A stretch of 64,000 nt of DNA, taken from NCBI GenBank assembly GCA_002886105.1, contig CP025776.1, forward strand, positions 1,674,001 to 1,738,000, written 5' to 3'. Positions 45,483 to 60,087 of the stretch are shown here, one piece after another. The notes below the pieces were generated by a model. It made no database searches. It saw only the letters and a program-made list of their open reading frames with translations, and was not told where the DNA came from. Each line of letters starts with the position of its first letter. Position 1 is the first letter of the stretch. The stretch comes from Enterobacter sp. EA-1 (GTDB lineage: Bacteria > Pseudomonadota > Gammaproteobacteria > Enterobacterales > Enterobacteriaceae). The position numbers and the translations under genes are program-made.

Positions 45483-45618
45483 GCGTGTCATAACAAGCCC
45501 GCTGTTTCAGGCTTTTCTACATTCATCGGATGGGCGGTGCGAAAAACTTTGTCTAAACAAATTTGTTAAATTTTCCGCTGCTGCGCTCAAAGGCACAGCA
45601 TTAATGAGGTAATTCCTG

Positions 45619-45824
45619 ATGGACAAAGAATTCGTGTTTCCTGCATTTCCTGTTATCGGCTGGCAAGTTGGGCCGGTGGAAGATTTGAATGGTGTGGTAG
45701 TCATTACAGTACGTCGCCCTATGGACTCGGCGCGACAACCTTTGATTCGCAATTTTTTCGCCTGACGCCGGAAATGGTCAAAGCCTGATCTACGACCCTC
45801 GGAGCGCAGTTTGCACCGGTGTGA
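45619..45824 (+). CDS. Small BssS-like protein downstream of mglC
   Basis: A frame of about 68 codons starts MDKEFVFPAFPVIGWQVGPV, with a GAGGT site upstream. After correction near 45700 and 45785 it continues TFDSQFFRLTPEMVKALIYD and ends LGAQFAPV. The PxxGWxxxxV start and the FxLTPxMVxxLIxDL block resemble the BssS biofilm-regulator family in spacing, but identity is low and this is inference. E. coli has preT/preA and yeiS at this junction. Its stop overlaps the next small frame. Confidence 0.5.
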
Positions 45825-46004
45825 AGACAAAGTCGCCTGACACGCTATCAGAGACTACGCGCCGCTGTTGAGACTTTTGTGCCCTGCGCGGCGTTTTCCT
45901 TGTTGCAAATATTCGTCCCGACGCGTGAGCAACTGACCGCCGCATTAACAATTAAGTCTATTCTGAATGCCTTCGCTCCGCAGGTACTTACGCTTGAAAG
46001 ATAA
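45821..46004 (+). CDS. Candidate small protein overlapping the BssS-like gene
   Basis: No family is recognised. GTG at 45821 overlaps the preceding TGA as GTGA, the form of translational coupling. With one base removed near 45838, the frame reads about 60 residues, including LTRYQRLRAAVETFVPCAAF and REQLTAALTIKSILNAFAPQ, and stops at 46004. The 184-bp span is one base over a multiple of three, as one insertion predicts. The tail looks helical. It could instead be a decayed gene fragment. Confidence 0.3.
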
Positions 46005-46043
46005 ATCTCTGAAATTAGTATCTGCAGCCTCAGAGGGGCGCCT

Positions 46044-47164
<1,121 letters not shown>

Positions 47165-47252
47165 GCAGGAGACTCGGTACAGGATTGAAATTTAACTCAG
47201 GCTACTTTACCCGTCCGGCAAGCGCAAGAAACGGAGGTTCAATTGGTTTTCA

Positions 47253-47278
47253 TCACTGCGGGCGTGAACCCGCAGTGA
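47253..47278 (-). terminator. Hairpin downstream of cdd
   Basis: TCACTGCGGG and CCCGCAGTGA form a 10-bp stem with a 6-nt loop, 7 bp past the cdd stop. The T run is weak, so terminator strength is uncertain. Confidence 0.6.
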
Positions 47279-47284
47279 CGGAGA

Positions 47285-48159
47285 TTATGCCAGCAGTATG
47301 CGATCGGTATGCTGGCAGCCCAATGCGCGCAGCGGCGACGGTCGCATCCGCACTGCGTGAGCGGCGCATCGGCGCGTTCTGCGAGCAGCGCGCGCGTTGA
47401 ATGTCAGCGTAATCAAAACCACTCCAGGTTGAGCAGGTTTAGCGCCCCCCTGCAACGGTGGCAGTGTCGGGTTGAAAGCGGCGTTTTCCGCATAGCTGCC
47501 GCTAAAAATACGCCCATCACGACACTCGAGCGACGGGAGTGTGTAAGGAGTGGCTGCGGTTCGCTGCGCTGATGGCCGCTTGCGCTAATGGTTCTCCGCT
47601 CACGGCAAAACCATGGTTCTGCTCATCCATCAATAAGGTTTTGATCTCCAGATCTTTTGGGCCAAAAGCGTCCGGCAGATAATCGCCCAGCGTATGGGGC
47701 GCGCGTCCCAGCAGATTAATGCGCAGACTCAGCCCGCTGTTCAGCCATTCATAAATTGGCGGCAATGCCCGCAAGGGGTGTAGTTCACGGTGACGGAAGA
47801 GAGGGCTTGTTCGCCACGTAGCCGAGGCATGGCTGATGGCGCTCTGCTCGGCGTGCACGGTTTGTTGCATCGTTGCACCGCGGAACTCCATATTGGCACC
47901 AAAGTACCAGATGCCGCTGACGCCACGGGCAATCGCGCCAACATTGAAATGCGATAAATCGGTGCGGGCACAGGCCGCAGCAAGCGGTAGCAGCGCAAAG
48001 GCCAGCGCATCGTCATCCATGCCGGTGGCGCTACGCAAAGTCGCCACCTGCTCCGCGCTCAGCATAGCGGGGAAGTGCTCATCCGCCAGCAGAGGCGCCA
48101 GCGCGGTTTGCAACAAATCCCGCCAGCCCGGAAAACGCAGTGTGAAAACGTGAATGCAT
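47285..48159 (-). CDS. cdd: Cytidine deaminase
   Basis: Cdd deaminates cytidine and deoxycytidine in pyrimidine salvage. It starts [13 protein letters not shown] and has the [20 protein letters not shown] block. The catalytic HAEQSAI (His ligand and Glu) is intact near 47850. The [10 protein letters not shown] zinc-cysteine motif lies near 47770, after a frame change. The C-terminal domain includes [19 protein letters not shown] and ends HTDRILLA. The expected length is about 294 residues. A CRP-like site lies upstream. Confidence 0.93.
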
Positions 48160-48218
48160 GGCGTTGCCTCATAATCGTGTATTGGAACCGTAGTTTACGG
48201 GGCAATATCGTGATTATG

Positions 48219-48233
48219 TGTGATTTACTCACA
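48219..48233. promoter_or_regulatory. CRP-like site upstream of cdd
   Basis: TGTGATTTACTCACA has CRP half-sites with a 5-bp instead of 6-bp spacer, possibly one base lost in sequencing. It lies 60 bp upstream of cdd, which is CRP/CytR-controlled in E. coli. Confidence 0.6.
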
Positions 48234-48286
48234 TAATGTGTGCAACTTATGAAACTGAAATTAAAATGCGCGACCAATCGCAAAGT

Positions 48287-48986
48287 TTAACGCAGTACCG
48301 CGACGATCAACGGAAACAGAAATGGTGCCACCAGTGAGGTAATAATTCCGCAGATCACCAATGCCAGCGAACTGAATGCCCCTTCCTGATAATCCACCTC
48401 GGCGCAGCGCGCGCGGTGCCCAGCGCATGCGAAGCCGTGCCCATCGCCAGCCCACGGGCGGATTTGGTATGTATGCGCATAAGATTGAGAAAGGTATGAC
48501 CGAAGACGGCTCCCAGCACGCCAACGAAAATCACGCAGACGGCGCTGATGGCGGGGGTACCGCCGATGCTGCCGCCTACGGCCATCGCAATCGGTGTGGT
48601 GACCGATTTCGGCAACACCGACGCGGCGATTTCCGGCGTTGCGCCCATCAGCAGGGCGATGGCGGTACCGGAAATCATCGCCACCAGGGCTGCCGCAAAA
48701 GCAGATGGTAATAATGGATTTCCAGCGCGCGCGGATCTGGTGCAACTGCTCGTAAAGAGGAAACGCCAGCGCGACCACTGCAGGTTGTAGCAAGTCGTTG
48801 AGGATTTTGCTGCCCTGAAAGTAGTGATCGTAAGGGATACCGGTTAGCAGCAGGATGGGGATTATCACCACCATGGCGACAAGCAACGGGTTCAGCAGCG
48901 GCATTTTGAAACGCGCGGCAAGTTTACGGGCGGCGAAAAAGACCGCCAGCGTCAGTGGCAGCGACCACCAAATGGCACGTCATCAT
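48287..48986 (-). CDS. yohK: YohK LrgB-family membrane protein
   Basis: This LrgB/CidB-like inner-membrane protein has about 231 residues. With YohJ it forms a holin/antiholin-like pair; roles in lysis control or metabolite export are proposed for the family. The start ATG 48984-48986 overlaps the yohJ stop (ATGA). Blocks are [40 protein letters not shown] and [20 protein letters not shown]. It ends [11 protein letters not shown]. Frame changes fall near 48975, 48715 and 48400. Confidence 0.92.
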
Positions 48987-49377
48987 TCTTTATTACCTTC
49001 TTGCCCGGCGATTTTACGTTCGCCGTGCGCCAGATAAGTGCTCCAGCTCACCACCAGAAATACAATCACCGTACTGACCGCACAGGAAACAATAATGGGA
49101 CCGAATTGCGCGCGCAGCAGGTCGTAATACTGCATCACGCCAACCCCGATAGGCACAAACAGCAGCGCCATATAACGGATCAATAGATAGCAGCCCGGAT
49201 TGACCCATTTCGCGGGCAGGATTTGTAGCGCCAGCAGTACGAACATGATCAGCATACCGATAATGCTGCCGGGAATGGTGATGGGCGAAGGGATGATATA
49301 GATCCTGCGTACAGGCAGGCGTAGATAAGTACAAAAGCACGCAGATATTGCCAGATAATATTCAATGATTTGCTCAT
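48983..49377 (-). CDS. yohJ: YohJ LrgA-family membrane protein
   Basis: This LrgA/CidA-type holin-like protein has about 132 residues and four helices. ATG 49375-49377 gives [20 protein letters not shown]. The family block [20 protein letters not shown] is clear, followed by [20 protein letters not shown]. It ends [17 protein letters not shown]. Frame changes near 49325-49300 account for the 395-bp length. It is coupled to yohK by a stop/start overlap. Confidence 0.92.
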
Positions 49378-49593
49378 GGTGAAAGCCCTTGCTGAAACGC
49401 ATTCATCATACAATTAAAGCTAAAAACGTGCTACTGATCATCTGTGAGCATACCATTCCATTCTGGAACGTTATGCATTCCCACAAGATTTTCCCCGCGG
49501 GCTACCGGCAAGTGTAGTTTTCCGCCCGATAAAGGCACTTTCCACACCGTGACAGAGACGCTACTATGGCGCCTTATTTTTTTGGGGTGATTT

Positions 49594-50430
49594 ATGCGTG
49601 TATTACTGCCAATGGAAGGTGCTCGATTCTGGTGCGCGAGCTGCTGACCGGGGTTAACGACGATTGCATCACCGAGTTTTTGCGGGTGGTGGATCAACTG
49701 CTGCCGGTAAAATCCTTCTATAAAATCTGCCCTGAACTGCACCGACACACCTTCCGGCACGCTGGTGCGCAGCCCTCGGGGCAATACCGCAGTGGCTGGC
49801 GGAAAACGCGGCCCGTGCTGTTGAACTCGGGTCATGGGGCGTGGATCTGAACTGGTGTGTCAAAACACGGCAGTGACGCTGTTGAAAGATCCTGAGCTGA
49901 TTCGCGGCGCGAAAGCGATGCGTGAAGCCGTTCCTGTTCACCTGCCGGTCACGGTAAAAGTGCGCACAGGATGGGACAGTCCCGCGCGGCAGTTTGAGAT
50001 TGCTGATGCGGTGCAACAGGCCGGTGCGACGGAACTGGTGGTGGCCGTACTAAAGAAGATGGCTATAAAGCAGAGCGTATTAACTGGCAGGCCATCCGTG
50101 AAATCCGCCAGCGATTGTCTATTCCCGTGGTGGCCAATGGTGAAATCTGGGACTGGCAAAGCGCGGGATTGCATGGCGGTCACCGGGCGACGCGATGATT
50201 GGGCGCGGCATTGAATGTACCGAACCGGGTGATTACAACGAGCCTCGTATGCCGTGGCCGCAAGTTGTTGCTTTATTAGCGCAATATGCCCAGTTGGAAA
50301 AACAGGGCGATACGGGCTTATATCATGTTGCGCGTATTAAACAACGGAATATTTTCGAACCTGTAAAACGTCTGTTGCCATTGCAGCAGAAATTTCTCGC
50401 GAGCTAAATCACGTTTCTGCTGATTTATAA
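49594..50430 (+). CDS. dusC: DusC tRNA-dihydrouridine synthase, damaged copy
   Basis: DusC reduces U16 in tRNAs using FMN. It starts MRVLLPMEG, then [65 protein letters not shown] and [13 protein letters not shown]. The span is 837 bp, against 948 in E. coli. The catalytic-Cys segment (family NCGCPS) near 49852 is partly missing. About 25 codons after ARIKQ (near 50345) are absent before [18 protein letters not shown] and stop at 50430. In the uncorrected frame it stops at 50407. It may be inactive, or the sequence may be faulty. Confidence 0.85.
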
Positions 50431-50487
50431 AATAAGCCTCTGGTAGGTTGGTGTGTAGCGTGTTATTTATATCCGCGCAGCACATCA

Positions 50488-50515
50488 GGATTGTTACTGT
50501 TATACAGGCAAAACC
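50488..50515 (+). promoter_or_regulatory. BglG-type antiterminator target (RAT), first copy
   Basis: The site begins GGATTGTTACTG and ends ACAGGCAAAACC, closely matching the BglG/LicT-family RNA target in E. coli bgl mRNA (starts GGATTGTTACTGC, ends GCAGGCAAAACC). It overlaps the 5' arm of a terminator hairpin (50510-50560), the defining arrangement. It precedes the porin gene by about 170 bp. Confidence 0.85.
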
Positions 50516-50562
50516 TAAACATCATAATTTATCGTTTATCGAATTATGGGTTTGGGTTTTGT
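50510..50562 (+). terminator. RAT-overlapping terminator upstream of the porin gene
   Basis: AAAACCTAAAC (50510-50520) pairs with GTTTGGGTTTT (50550-50560), with one G-U pair, ending in a T run. The 5' arm shares its AAAACC with the RAT, so protein binding to the RAT would block terminator folding. Confidence 0.75.
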
Positions 50563-50686
50563 TTCTTAATGGTCTGATTAATAGAAATGTTTACGCGAAC
50601 CATTTAAATAAATACTGATTAGTCACAGGTGTCGAAAGTAATTCGACGGTGTTCCTGTGGTTTAAATATAAAATGGAATAAACAGT

Positions 50687-51910
50687 ATGGATCTATTTAA
50701 ATTAACGTTACCTTTAGTTTTTATTTCCGGCTGGAGTTGCGCACTTCCGCTAATGTTCCTGTCGCCACCCGTGATTTCTTAAAGATAGTCAGTTTACGGT
50801 CACGCTGAAAAATGTCTGGATGTTGAGCACCAACGATCAGCAAGAGCAGGCCGGTATCGGTGAACAAAATGCCGGGCGCAGGCGTGTTACTGGATTACCA
50901 GCGGCTGGTTCCGAGGAGGCCGTCGGTGTTGATGCATCCCGTACAGCGTGGCCAAACTGTACGCCAATGATGACTTCGCCGGTAGAGATCTGCGCGATAA
51001 AAACGGTCATGCGGAAGGGTTCACCAAGATCGGTCAGCTCTATGGAAAGCTGAAATGGGAAGAGGATACGCCAGCGGCTTTGCCGGTTGGCAACAGTTGG
51101 CGTGCTCAACGTCACGCAGTCGCGCAGCCCCCAGTACCGGCAGGGCATTCGCGCGAAACGGGGAATGGTCGGCTCGCGGCTGTCACGCGTTTTTCCGAAC
51201 GCGATGAACCGGAAAAGCGCGGTTTTTATACGCTGAAGAGTAATAAACCCATCGATTATATTGTCACCGGAGAAATGAGCTGGAGCCCAACGAAATATGC
51301 CCGCATGACACGGGTTGCCGGTGAGACATCGTTATCTGTTGCGCAGGGCTGAACGTTCTTACCGTACCGCTCGGCGAAAAAGAAAACCTCTTATTGCGCA
51401 GTACGGTAATCGCGGCACACTGGATGAATGGGAGGGCGCTCGCGGTTTTACGCATGACATTTTTTCGCACTACTGGGTTATCAGTATCAGCAGATTGAAT
51501 CCGGAATAGCACAAAAACAAAAGCCCGTCTTGAAAATGGTCTGGGGAAATTTTTGTATGGGGAAAAATACCCGTGGCGCATTTAATAGTCCGGCGGATGG
51601 TGAAGGGAATGATTATGTCAACGATTGTATTTATATGGGAAATATCGTCTGTCGCCAGAATTTACCGTCGGGGTCTATGAATTATGGCTGGAGCACAATA
51701 TCAAACGACGGCATTAACGGTGGGAATACGGCGGATATGTTTGGACGCCGAAAAGTATTGCGGGTTTCTCTCTGTTAGCCGGATTTGGCCCGAGTTATAG
51801 CTGGAAGCTGGTGAACGGCAAACCGTGGCTGACGGACGATATGGACATTTCACCGTTCGAAAGGGATCGGTGGCGGCGTGACAATGGAATACAAATTTGG
51901 TCTGCATTAA
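50687..51910 (+). CDS. OprD-like outer-membrane porin
   Basis: This is a probable OprD-superfamily barrel of about 400 residues. It starts MDLFKLTLPLVFISGWSCAL (signal peptide). After correction the OprD hallmarks appear: RDFLKDSQFTVTLKNVWML, an LLDYQSGW block, GVDASLYSVAKLYANDDF, GHAEGFTKIGQLYGKLKWEE and NKPIDYIVTGEMSWSP. The C-terminal half is more fragmented (SLLAGFGPSYSWKLVNGKPW, TMEYKFGLH). At least eight frame changes are present. A BglG-type RAT/terminator precedes it and a secreted SurE-like gene follows 16 bp later. The substrate may be an aryl or oligo beta-glucoside, by inference from context. Confidence 0.6.
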
Positions 51911-51926
51911 TAAAAGGAAAATAAGG

Positions 51927-52741
51927 ATGAATAAAACATTGGCATTGCTACTCACTTCGCTCACCGCGGCGTACGCAGGCTGCCGAACAGGCGATGCGCA
52001 TTCTGTTGGTTAACGACGACGGATGTGAATCGGTGGGTACCACCTCTTTGCAGGAGCTCCGCCAAAGGTACGACGTATGGATGGTGGCGCCCGCAACCAA
52101 TCAGAGCGGTATTGGGCAATCACCTTTAAGCCCAGTTTTTTGATGTGAAGAAGGTTGCGGAAAAACGCTATTGCTTCCCCGGCACCCGCAGATTCACTGG
52201 ATTTTGGTCTGCTTGGCGTGCTGAGACACCGCTGACCTGGTGATTTCCGGCGTTAACGACGGTCCGAACACCGGGGTGGCGCAACTCAATTCCGGTACCG
52301 TCGGCGCAGCGGCCCGTGCGGTGCGTTATGGCTATCCGGCCATTGCCGCCAGCATTGGCTATCTGTTTACCGCCGAAGAGATGAAAGCCGGCTGGCCCAG
52401 CACACACCATTGGCCGGACTCCGCTGACACCGTTTCACTGGTGGACGCTGCACAGCAAGTGGCAACCAGGGCCTATTGCCTGTGGGATCCGGGCTCAGTA
52501 TTAACTACCCGCCACTGGCGAAAAACGCCATCAAGGGGGGAGAAGTACATCGGCAACGAACGTTTCCCCGCGCCGCAGCACTACTACAAATTACTCGATG
52601 ATGGTCGCGCACAGCAGATGATGAGCGAGAAAGTGCTGGAGCCAACAGAAGCAGACACCGATACCGGCTGGTTGAATAAGGGCCATCACTCGGACGCTGT
52701 TGGACGGCGAGTGGAATGCGCCGCAGTATGAATCACAATAA
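51927..52741 (+). CDS. Secreted SurE-like 5'/3'-nucleotidase (acid phosphatase)
   Basis: This SurE-fold phosphatase carries a signal peptide (MNKTLALLLTSLTAAYA, then AEQ) that cytoplasmic SurE lacks, so it should act in the periplasm. The metal-binding NDDG is in MRILLVNDDGCESVG. Family blocks are APATNQSGIG, LVISGVNDGPNTGVAQLNSG (Asn ligand) and TVGAAARAVRYGYPAIAASI. It ends TLLDGEWNAPQYESQ. Frame changes fall at 51975, 52050, 52125, 52230, 52470 and 52690. It lies 16 bp after the porin gene and is very likely cotranscribed. Confidence 0.85.
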
Positions 52742-52826
52742 AGCGCTTTTTCGTTAAGCGCGGCTGAGACGACGATCGTTTTCTGTCTCGTTGTTCGCCG
52801 TAGGGAAGCTGGTAGAGTGCTCAGGT

Positions 52827-52844
52827 GGATTGTTACTGCAGGCT

Positions 52845-52849
<5 letters not shown>
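52827..52849 (+). promoter_or_regulatory. BglG-type antiterminator target (RAT), second copy
   Basis: GGATTGTTACTGCAGGCTAAACC resembles the bgl RAT but is about 5 nt shorter in the middle, possibly through base loss. It overlaps the terminator at 52845-52884 and lies just upstream of the antiterminator gene, as RAT1 does in E. coli bgl. Confidence 0.75.
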
Positions 52850-53696
<847 letters not shown>

Positions 53697-53725
53697 GGCT
53701 ACGCCTCGCGTTCTGGCATTACACT

Positions 53726-53756
53726 GGATTGTTACTGCGTGATACAGGCAAAACCT
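53726..53756 (+). promoter_or_regulatory. BglG-type antiterminator target (RAT), third copy
   Basis: The site begins GGATTGTTACTGCGTGA and ends TACAGGCAAAACC. It lies between the antiterminator and permease genes, like RAT2 in E. coli bgl, and shares AAACC with the terminator stem. Confidence 0.88.
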
Positions 53757-53795
53757 GAGTTCGGCACCGCGAGGCGCCGGTCTCAGGTTTTTTTT
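53751..53795 (+). terminator. RAT-overlapping terminator between bglG and bglF
   Basis: AAACCTGAG (53751-53759) pairs with CTCAGGTTT (53782-53790) and is followed by a run of eight Ts. Confidence 0.88.
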
Positions 53796-53820
53796 ACTCA
53801 GTCACCGCCCTCGGGCATGA

Positions 53821-57094
<3,274 letters not shown>

Positions 57095-57102
57095 GCGGAA
57101 TA

Positions 57103-57128
57103 TGCCCGGTGTCTGATGCGCCGGGCAC
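57103..57128. terminator. Hairpin between bglB and the convergent LysR gene
   Basis: TGCCCGG and CCGGGCA form a GC-rich stem 9 bp past bglB, in the 39-bp gap before the end of the convergent LysR gene. The T run is weak on both strands. Confidence 0.6.
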
Positions 57129-57133
57129 AGTTA

Positions 57134-58047
57134 TTACATCAACAAGCCGGCGATAAAGTTTTTCAGCCACATCACTGCCGGATCGCTACTGTGACGCTGG
57201 TGCCACAGTAGCGCCACCTCTACCGGTTCCGCCTCCAGCGGCACCGGGCTTGCTATCAGACCACGCGTACGCTGCCATTCTGCGGCCGGCCTGAGGGTAC
57301 CGTAGCCAGCGCAGGCATCGTCTCCAGCAAACCCGGCAGCGCAGCGAAGTGCGGCGTCGTGTAATGGATACGACGCTGGTGACCGGTTTTAGCCAGCAGC
57401 GCATCAAAATGGCTGCCGGTGGCTTCCCGGTAGCTGACCATCAGATGGGGCTGTGCAGCAAAGCTGTCGATATCCAGCGGCGTGGTTAACGTTAACTGCT
57501 GCGGATGCCAGAGCGTGACAAACGACATGGTCGTCAGGACTTCCCGTTCCAGCCAGCGTGGTCCGGCCGTGGCGACGCTTATTGCCATATCCATTTCCCC
57601 GCCTTCCAGTCGCGTGGCATCGCTAAACGGATCGCTGGCGACCACATTCAGGCGCATACCCGGTGCGGCCTGCTGTAACGCCGGGATTAGCGTCGGCATC
57701 AGCCACATCTCAACCCAGTCAGCCATGCCGAGCGTCAGCGTCACAGTGACAGTGCGCGGATCGAACGCCGCTTGCTGGAAACAGTGTGCTCTGCAATTGT
57801 TCCAGCAGGGGTAACAACCCGGTATGCAGTTCTTCCGCGCGGGCGGTGGGTTGCATGCGATGGCCGCTACGGATAAACAAGGGATCGTCGAACAGGGTGC
57901 GCAGGCGCGACAGCACACCGCTTACCGCGGGCTGACCCAGTGCAGTTTATCTGCCGCCGCTGAGACGCTCTGTTCGCGAAACAGCACTGCAAAGGCGATC
58001 AACAGATTAAGGTCGATCTTACGGAAATCATTCTCTTTGATAGTCAT
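57134..58047 (-). CDS. LysR-family regulator divergent from a metallo-hydrolase
   Basis: This LysR-type regulator has about 303 residues. It starts MTIKENDFRKIDLNLLIAFA, with helix-turn-helix VSAAADKLHLGQPAVSGVLS after a shift near 57930 and SRLRTLFDDPLFIRSGHRMQ. The effector domain includes LGMADWVEMWLMPTLIPALQ, NVVASDPFSDATRLEGGEMD and AQPHLMVSYREATGSHFDAL. It ends MWLKNFIAGLLM. Two or three frame changes are present. The divergent gap of 75 bp suggests it controls the neighbouring metallo-beta-lactamase-fold gene. Confidence 0.85.
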
Positions 58048-58122
58048 TATTGCTCCCAATCAATTGGAGTGATAGTAGCGGCGGCGGGATACTGGCGCAA
58101 CTGGAAACTATCGGAGCAGGCA

Positions 58123-59077
58123 ATGAAACATTATCCATTATTACTGGCGCTGCTGGTCTCTGGGGCAAGCCTCAGCGCGCTCGCGACGCCGCTGTCGACA
58201 CAACAGGCGCAGGCACCGGGTTACTATCGTATGGCGTTGGGCGACTGGCAAATCACCGCCGTTTCCGACGGCACCGTGGCCGTGCCGTTTGATAAATTGC
58301 TCACCCCGATTACGCCGGAAAAACTGAAAGCGCGGATGGCGCAGGCAAACCTGCCGGTAAATGCAGAAACGTCCATCAACGCATTTGTGATCAACACCGG
58401 TAAGCAACTGATCCGCGGTGGATGCTGGCGCCGGGCCATTATTTGGCGACGCGGGCGGTCACCTGCCGGAGAACCTGCGGGCGGCGGGTATCGATCCGAA
58501 TGCCATTGATACTGTGTTATTGACCCATATCCATGCCGATCACTCCGGCGGTGTACAGCGTGAGGGCAAACCCGTCTTCCCGAATGCCACCGTGCGCGTG
58601 GATCAGCGCGATGTGGATTTCTGGCTCAACCCCGCGCATCAACGCGAGGTGGAAGAGGGCAACGCCACACTTTCGCCGAGTCTGAGCGTTCGCTGCGTCC
58701 GGTGATAGATGCCGGTAAGCTCAACCCTTTCCGTGCGCCGGTGCAGATTATGCCCGGCATTGATGCTATTCCCGCCGCCGGTCATACGCCCGGCAGCGTG
58801 ATCTACCGTGTCAGCCACGCGGGTAAAACGCTGCTGCTGTGGGGCGATATCATTCACGCGCACCCGGTGCAGTTGCCTCAGCCTGAGGTGGCTATCCATT
58901 TTGACGTCAATCGCCAGCAGGCGGTGGCGACGCGGGAGAAAGTGCTGGCCCGAGGCCGCGCGTGAAGGTGACTGGATAGCGGCGGCGCACATTGCCTTCC
59001 CCGGCATTGGTAAGGTGATGAAAGCTGAAGAGGGATACCGCTGGGTGCCGATCAATTACAGTGCGCAGGGCAAATAG
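58123..59077 (+). CDS. Secreted metallo-beta-lactamase-fold hydrolase
   Basis: This MBL-fold hydrolase of about 315 residues has a signal peptide (MKHYPLLLALLVSGASLSAL). Zinc ligands are in the HxHxDH motif, read as LLTHIHADHSGG (58520-58555), with later His residues in AAGHTPGSVIYR and the Asp in LLLWGDIIHAHP. N-terminal blocks are GYYRMALGDWQITAVSDGTV and AETSINAFVINTG. Frame changes fall near 58420, 58680 and 58950. The family includes lactonases and arylsulfatase- or quorum-quenching-type enzymes; the substrate is not determinable. It ends YRWVPINYSAQGK. Confidence 0.82.
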
Positions 59078-59117
59078 CCTGCATGACCGGGTGTGCATGA
59101 GCGCACCCGGTTCACCC

Positions 59118-59205
59118 TCAAAAAATCATCTTAAAACACGCCCGTCACCACCAACAGACCAATCAAGAAGATAATCAGGATCACCCAAAGTAAAATCTTT
59201 AACAT
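59118..59205 (-). CDS. yohP: YohP small membrane protein
   Basis: This 28-residue single-helix membrane protein starts MLKILLWVILIIFLIGLLVV with ATG 59203-59205 and an AAGGACGAGG purine site. The E. coli relative is 27 residues, ending TGVFKMIF. Here four Ts instead of three at about 59132-59135 give a stop after TGVF (at 59131). Removing one T restores KMIF and the stop at 59118. Function is unknown; it is studied in E. coli as a model for post-translational membrane insertion. Confidence 0.85.
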
Positions 59206-59311
59206 TTTCCTCGTCCTTCCGGCTGTTCAGGTAGTGCAAAGCTTAGGCAATCTCTCAGCATCCTGCCTTTTTCTATACTTATCTGTTCATAAGTTAACCG
59301 GAGGGTGAAAC

Positions 59312-60087
59312 ATGTCTGCAACGAAAGTCGCGATTGTTACTGCAGCAGATTCCGGTATCGGCAAGCAATGTGCGCTGATGCTGGCGGAGCAGGGGTTTGA
59401 TATCGGTATCACCGGCATTCCGATGAACAAGGCGCCAAAGAGACGGCCCGGCACGTTGAAAAACGGGGGCGGCGTGCGGAAACCATCCAGCTCGATCTCA
59501 GTCAGTTACCGCAGGGAGCACAGGCGATTGATTCGCTGATTGCCCGCTTCGGGCGTATCGACGCGTTAGTGAATAACGCCGGAGCCATGAGCAAAGCGCC
59601 GTTTCTTGACGTGAAATTTGAAGAGTGGCGCAATATTTTTTACCGTGGATGTCGATGGCGCGTTTCTTTGCTCACAAATTGCCGCCCGGCAGATGGTTAA
59701 TCAAGGGCAGGGAGGACGTATTGTGAACATTACCTCGGTACATGAGCACACGCCGCTGCCGGAAGCCAGCGCTTATACTGCGGCCAAACATGCGCTGGGC
59801 GGGTTAACCAAATCCATGGCGCTGGAGCTGATTGAGCACAACATCCTCGGGTCAATGCCGTCGCACTCGGCGCGATAGCCACGCCGATGAACAACATGCG
59901 TGATGAAGATGCCACACCGGGTTCAATGCCCGACATTCCGCTGGCGCGACCGGGCAGAACCCGGAGATTGCCAGTATGGTTGCTCCGGCTCTGCTCTGAC
60001 GACGCCAGCTACACCACCGGTCAATCGATGATTATCGATGGCGGCTTTATGCTGGCGAACCCGCAATTTAAACCGAAAACCGGTTAG
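59312..60087 (+). CDS. yohF: YohF short-chain dehydrogenase/reductase
   Basis: This classical SDR has about 253 residues. It starts MSATKVAIVTAADSGIGKQC, with the TxxxGIG cofactor motif, then VNNAG. The catalytic Ser is in ITSVHEHTPL and YxxxK is in SAYTAAKHALGG. It ends DGGFMLANPQFKPKTG. The substrate is unknown; the E. coli protein is annotated as an acetoin-type dehydrogenase on weak grounds. Frame changes fall near 59425, 59480, 59635, 59850 and 59960. Its stop overlaps the end of convergent yohD by 4 bp. Confidence 0.92.
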
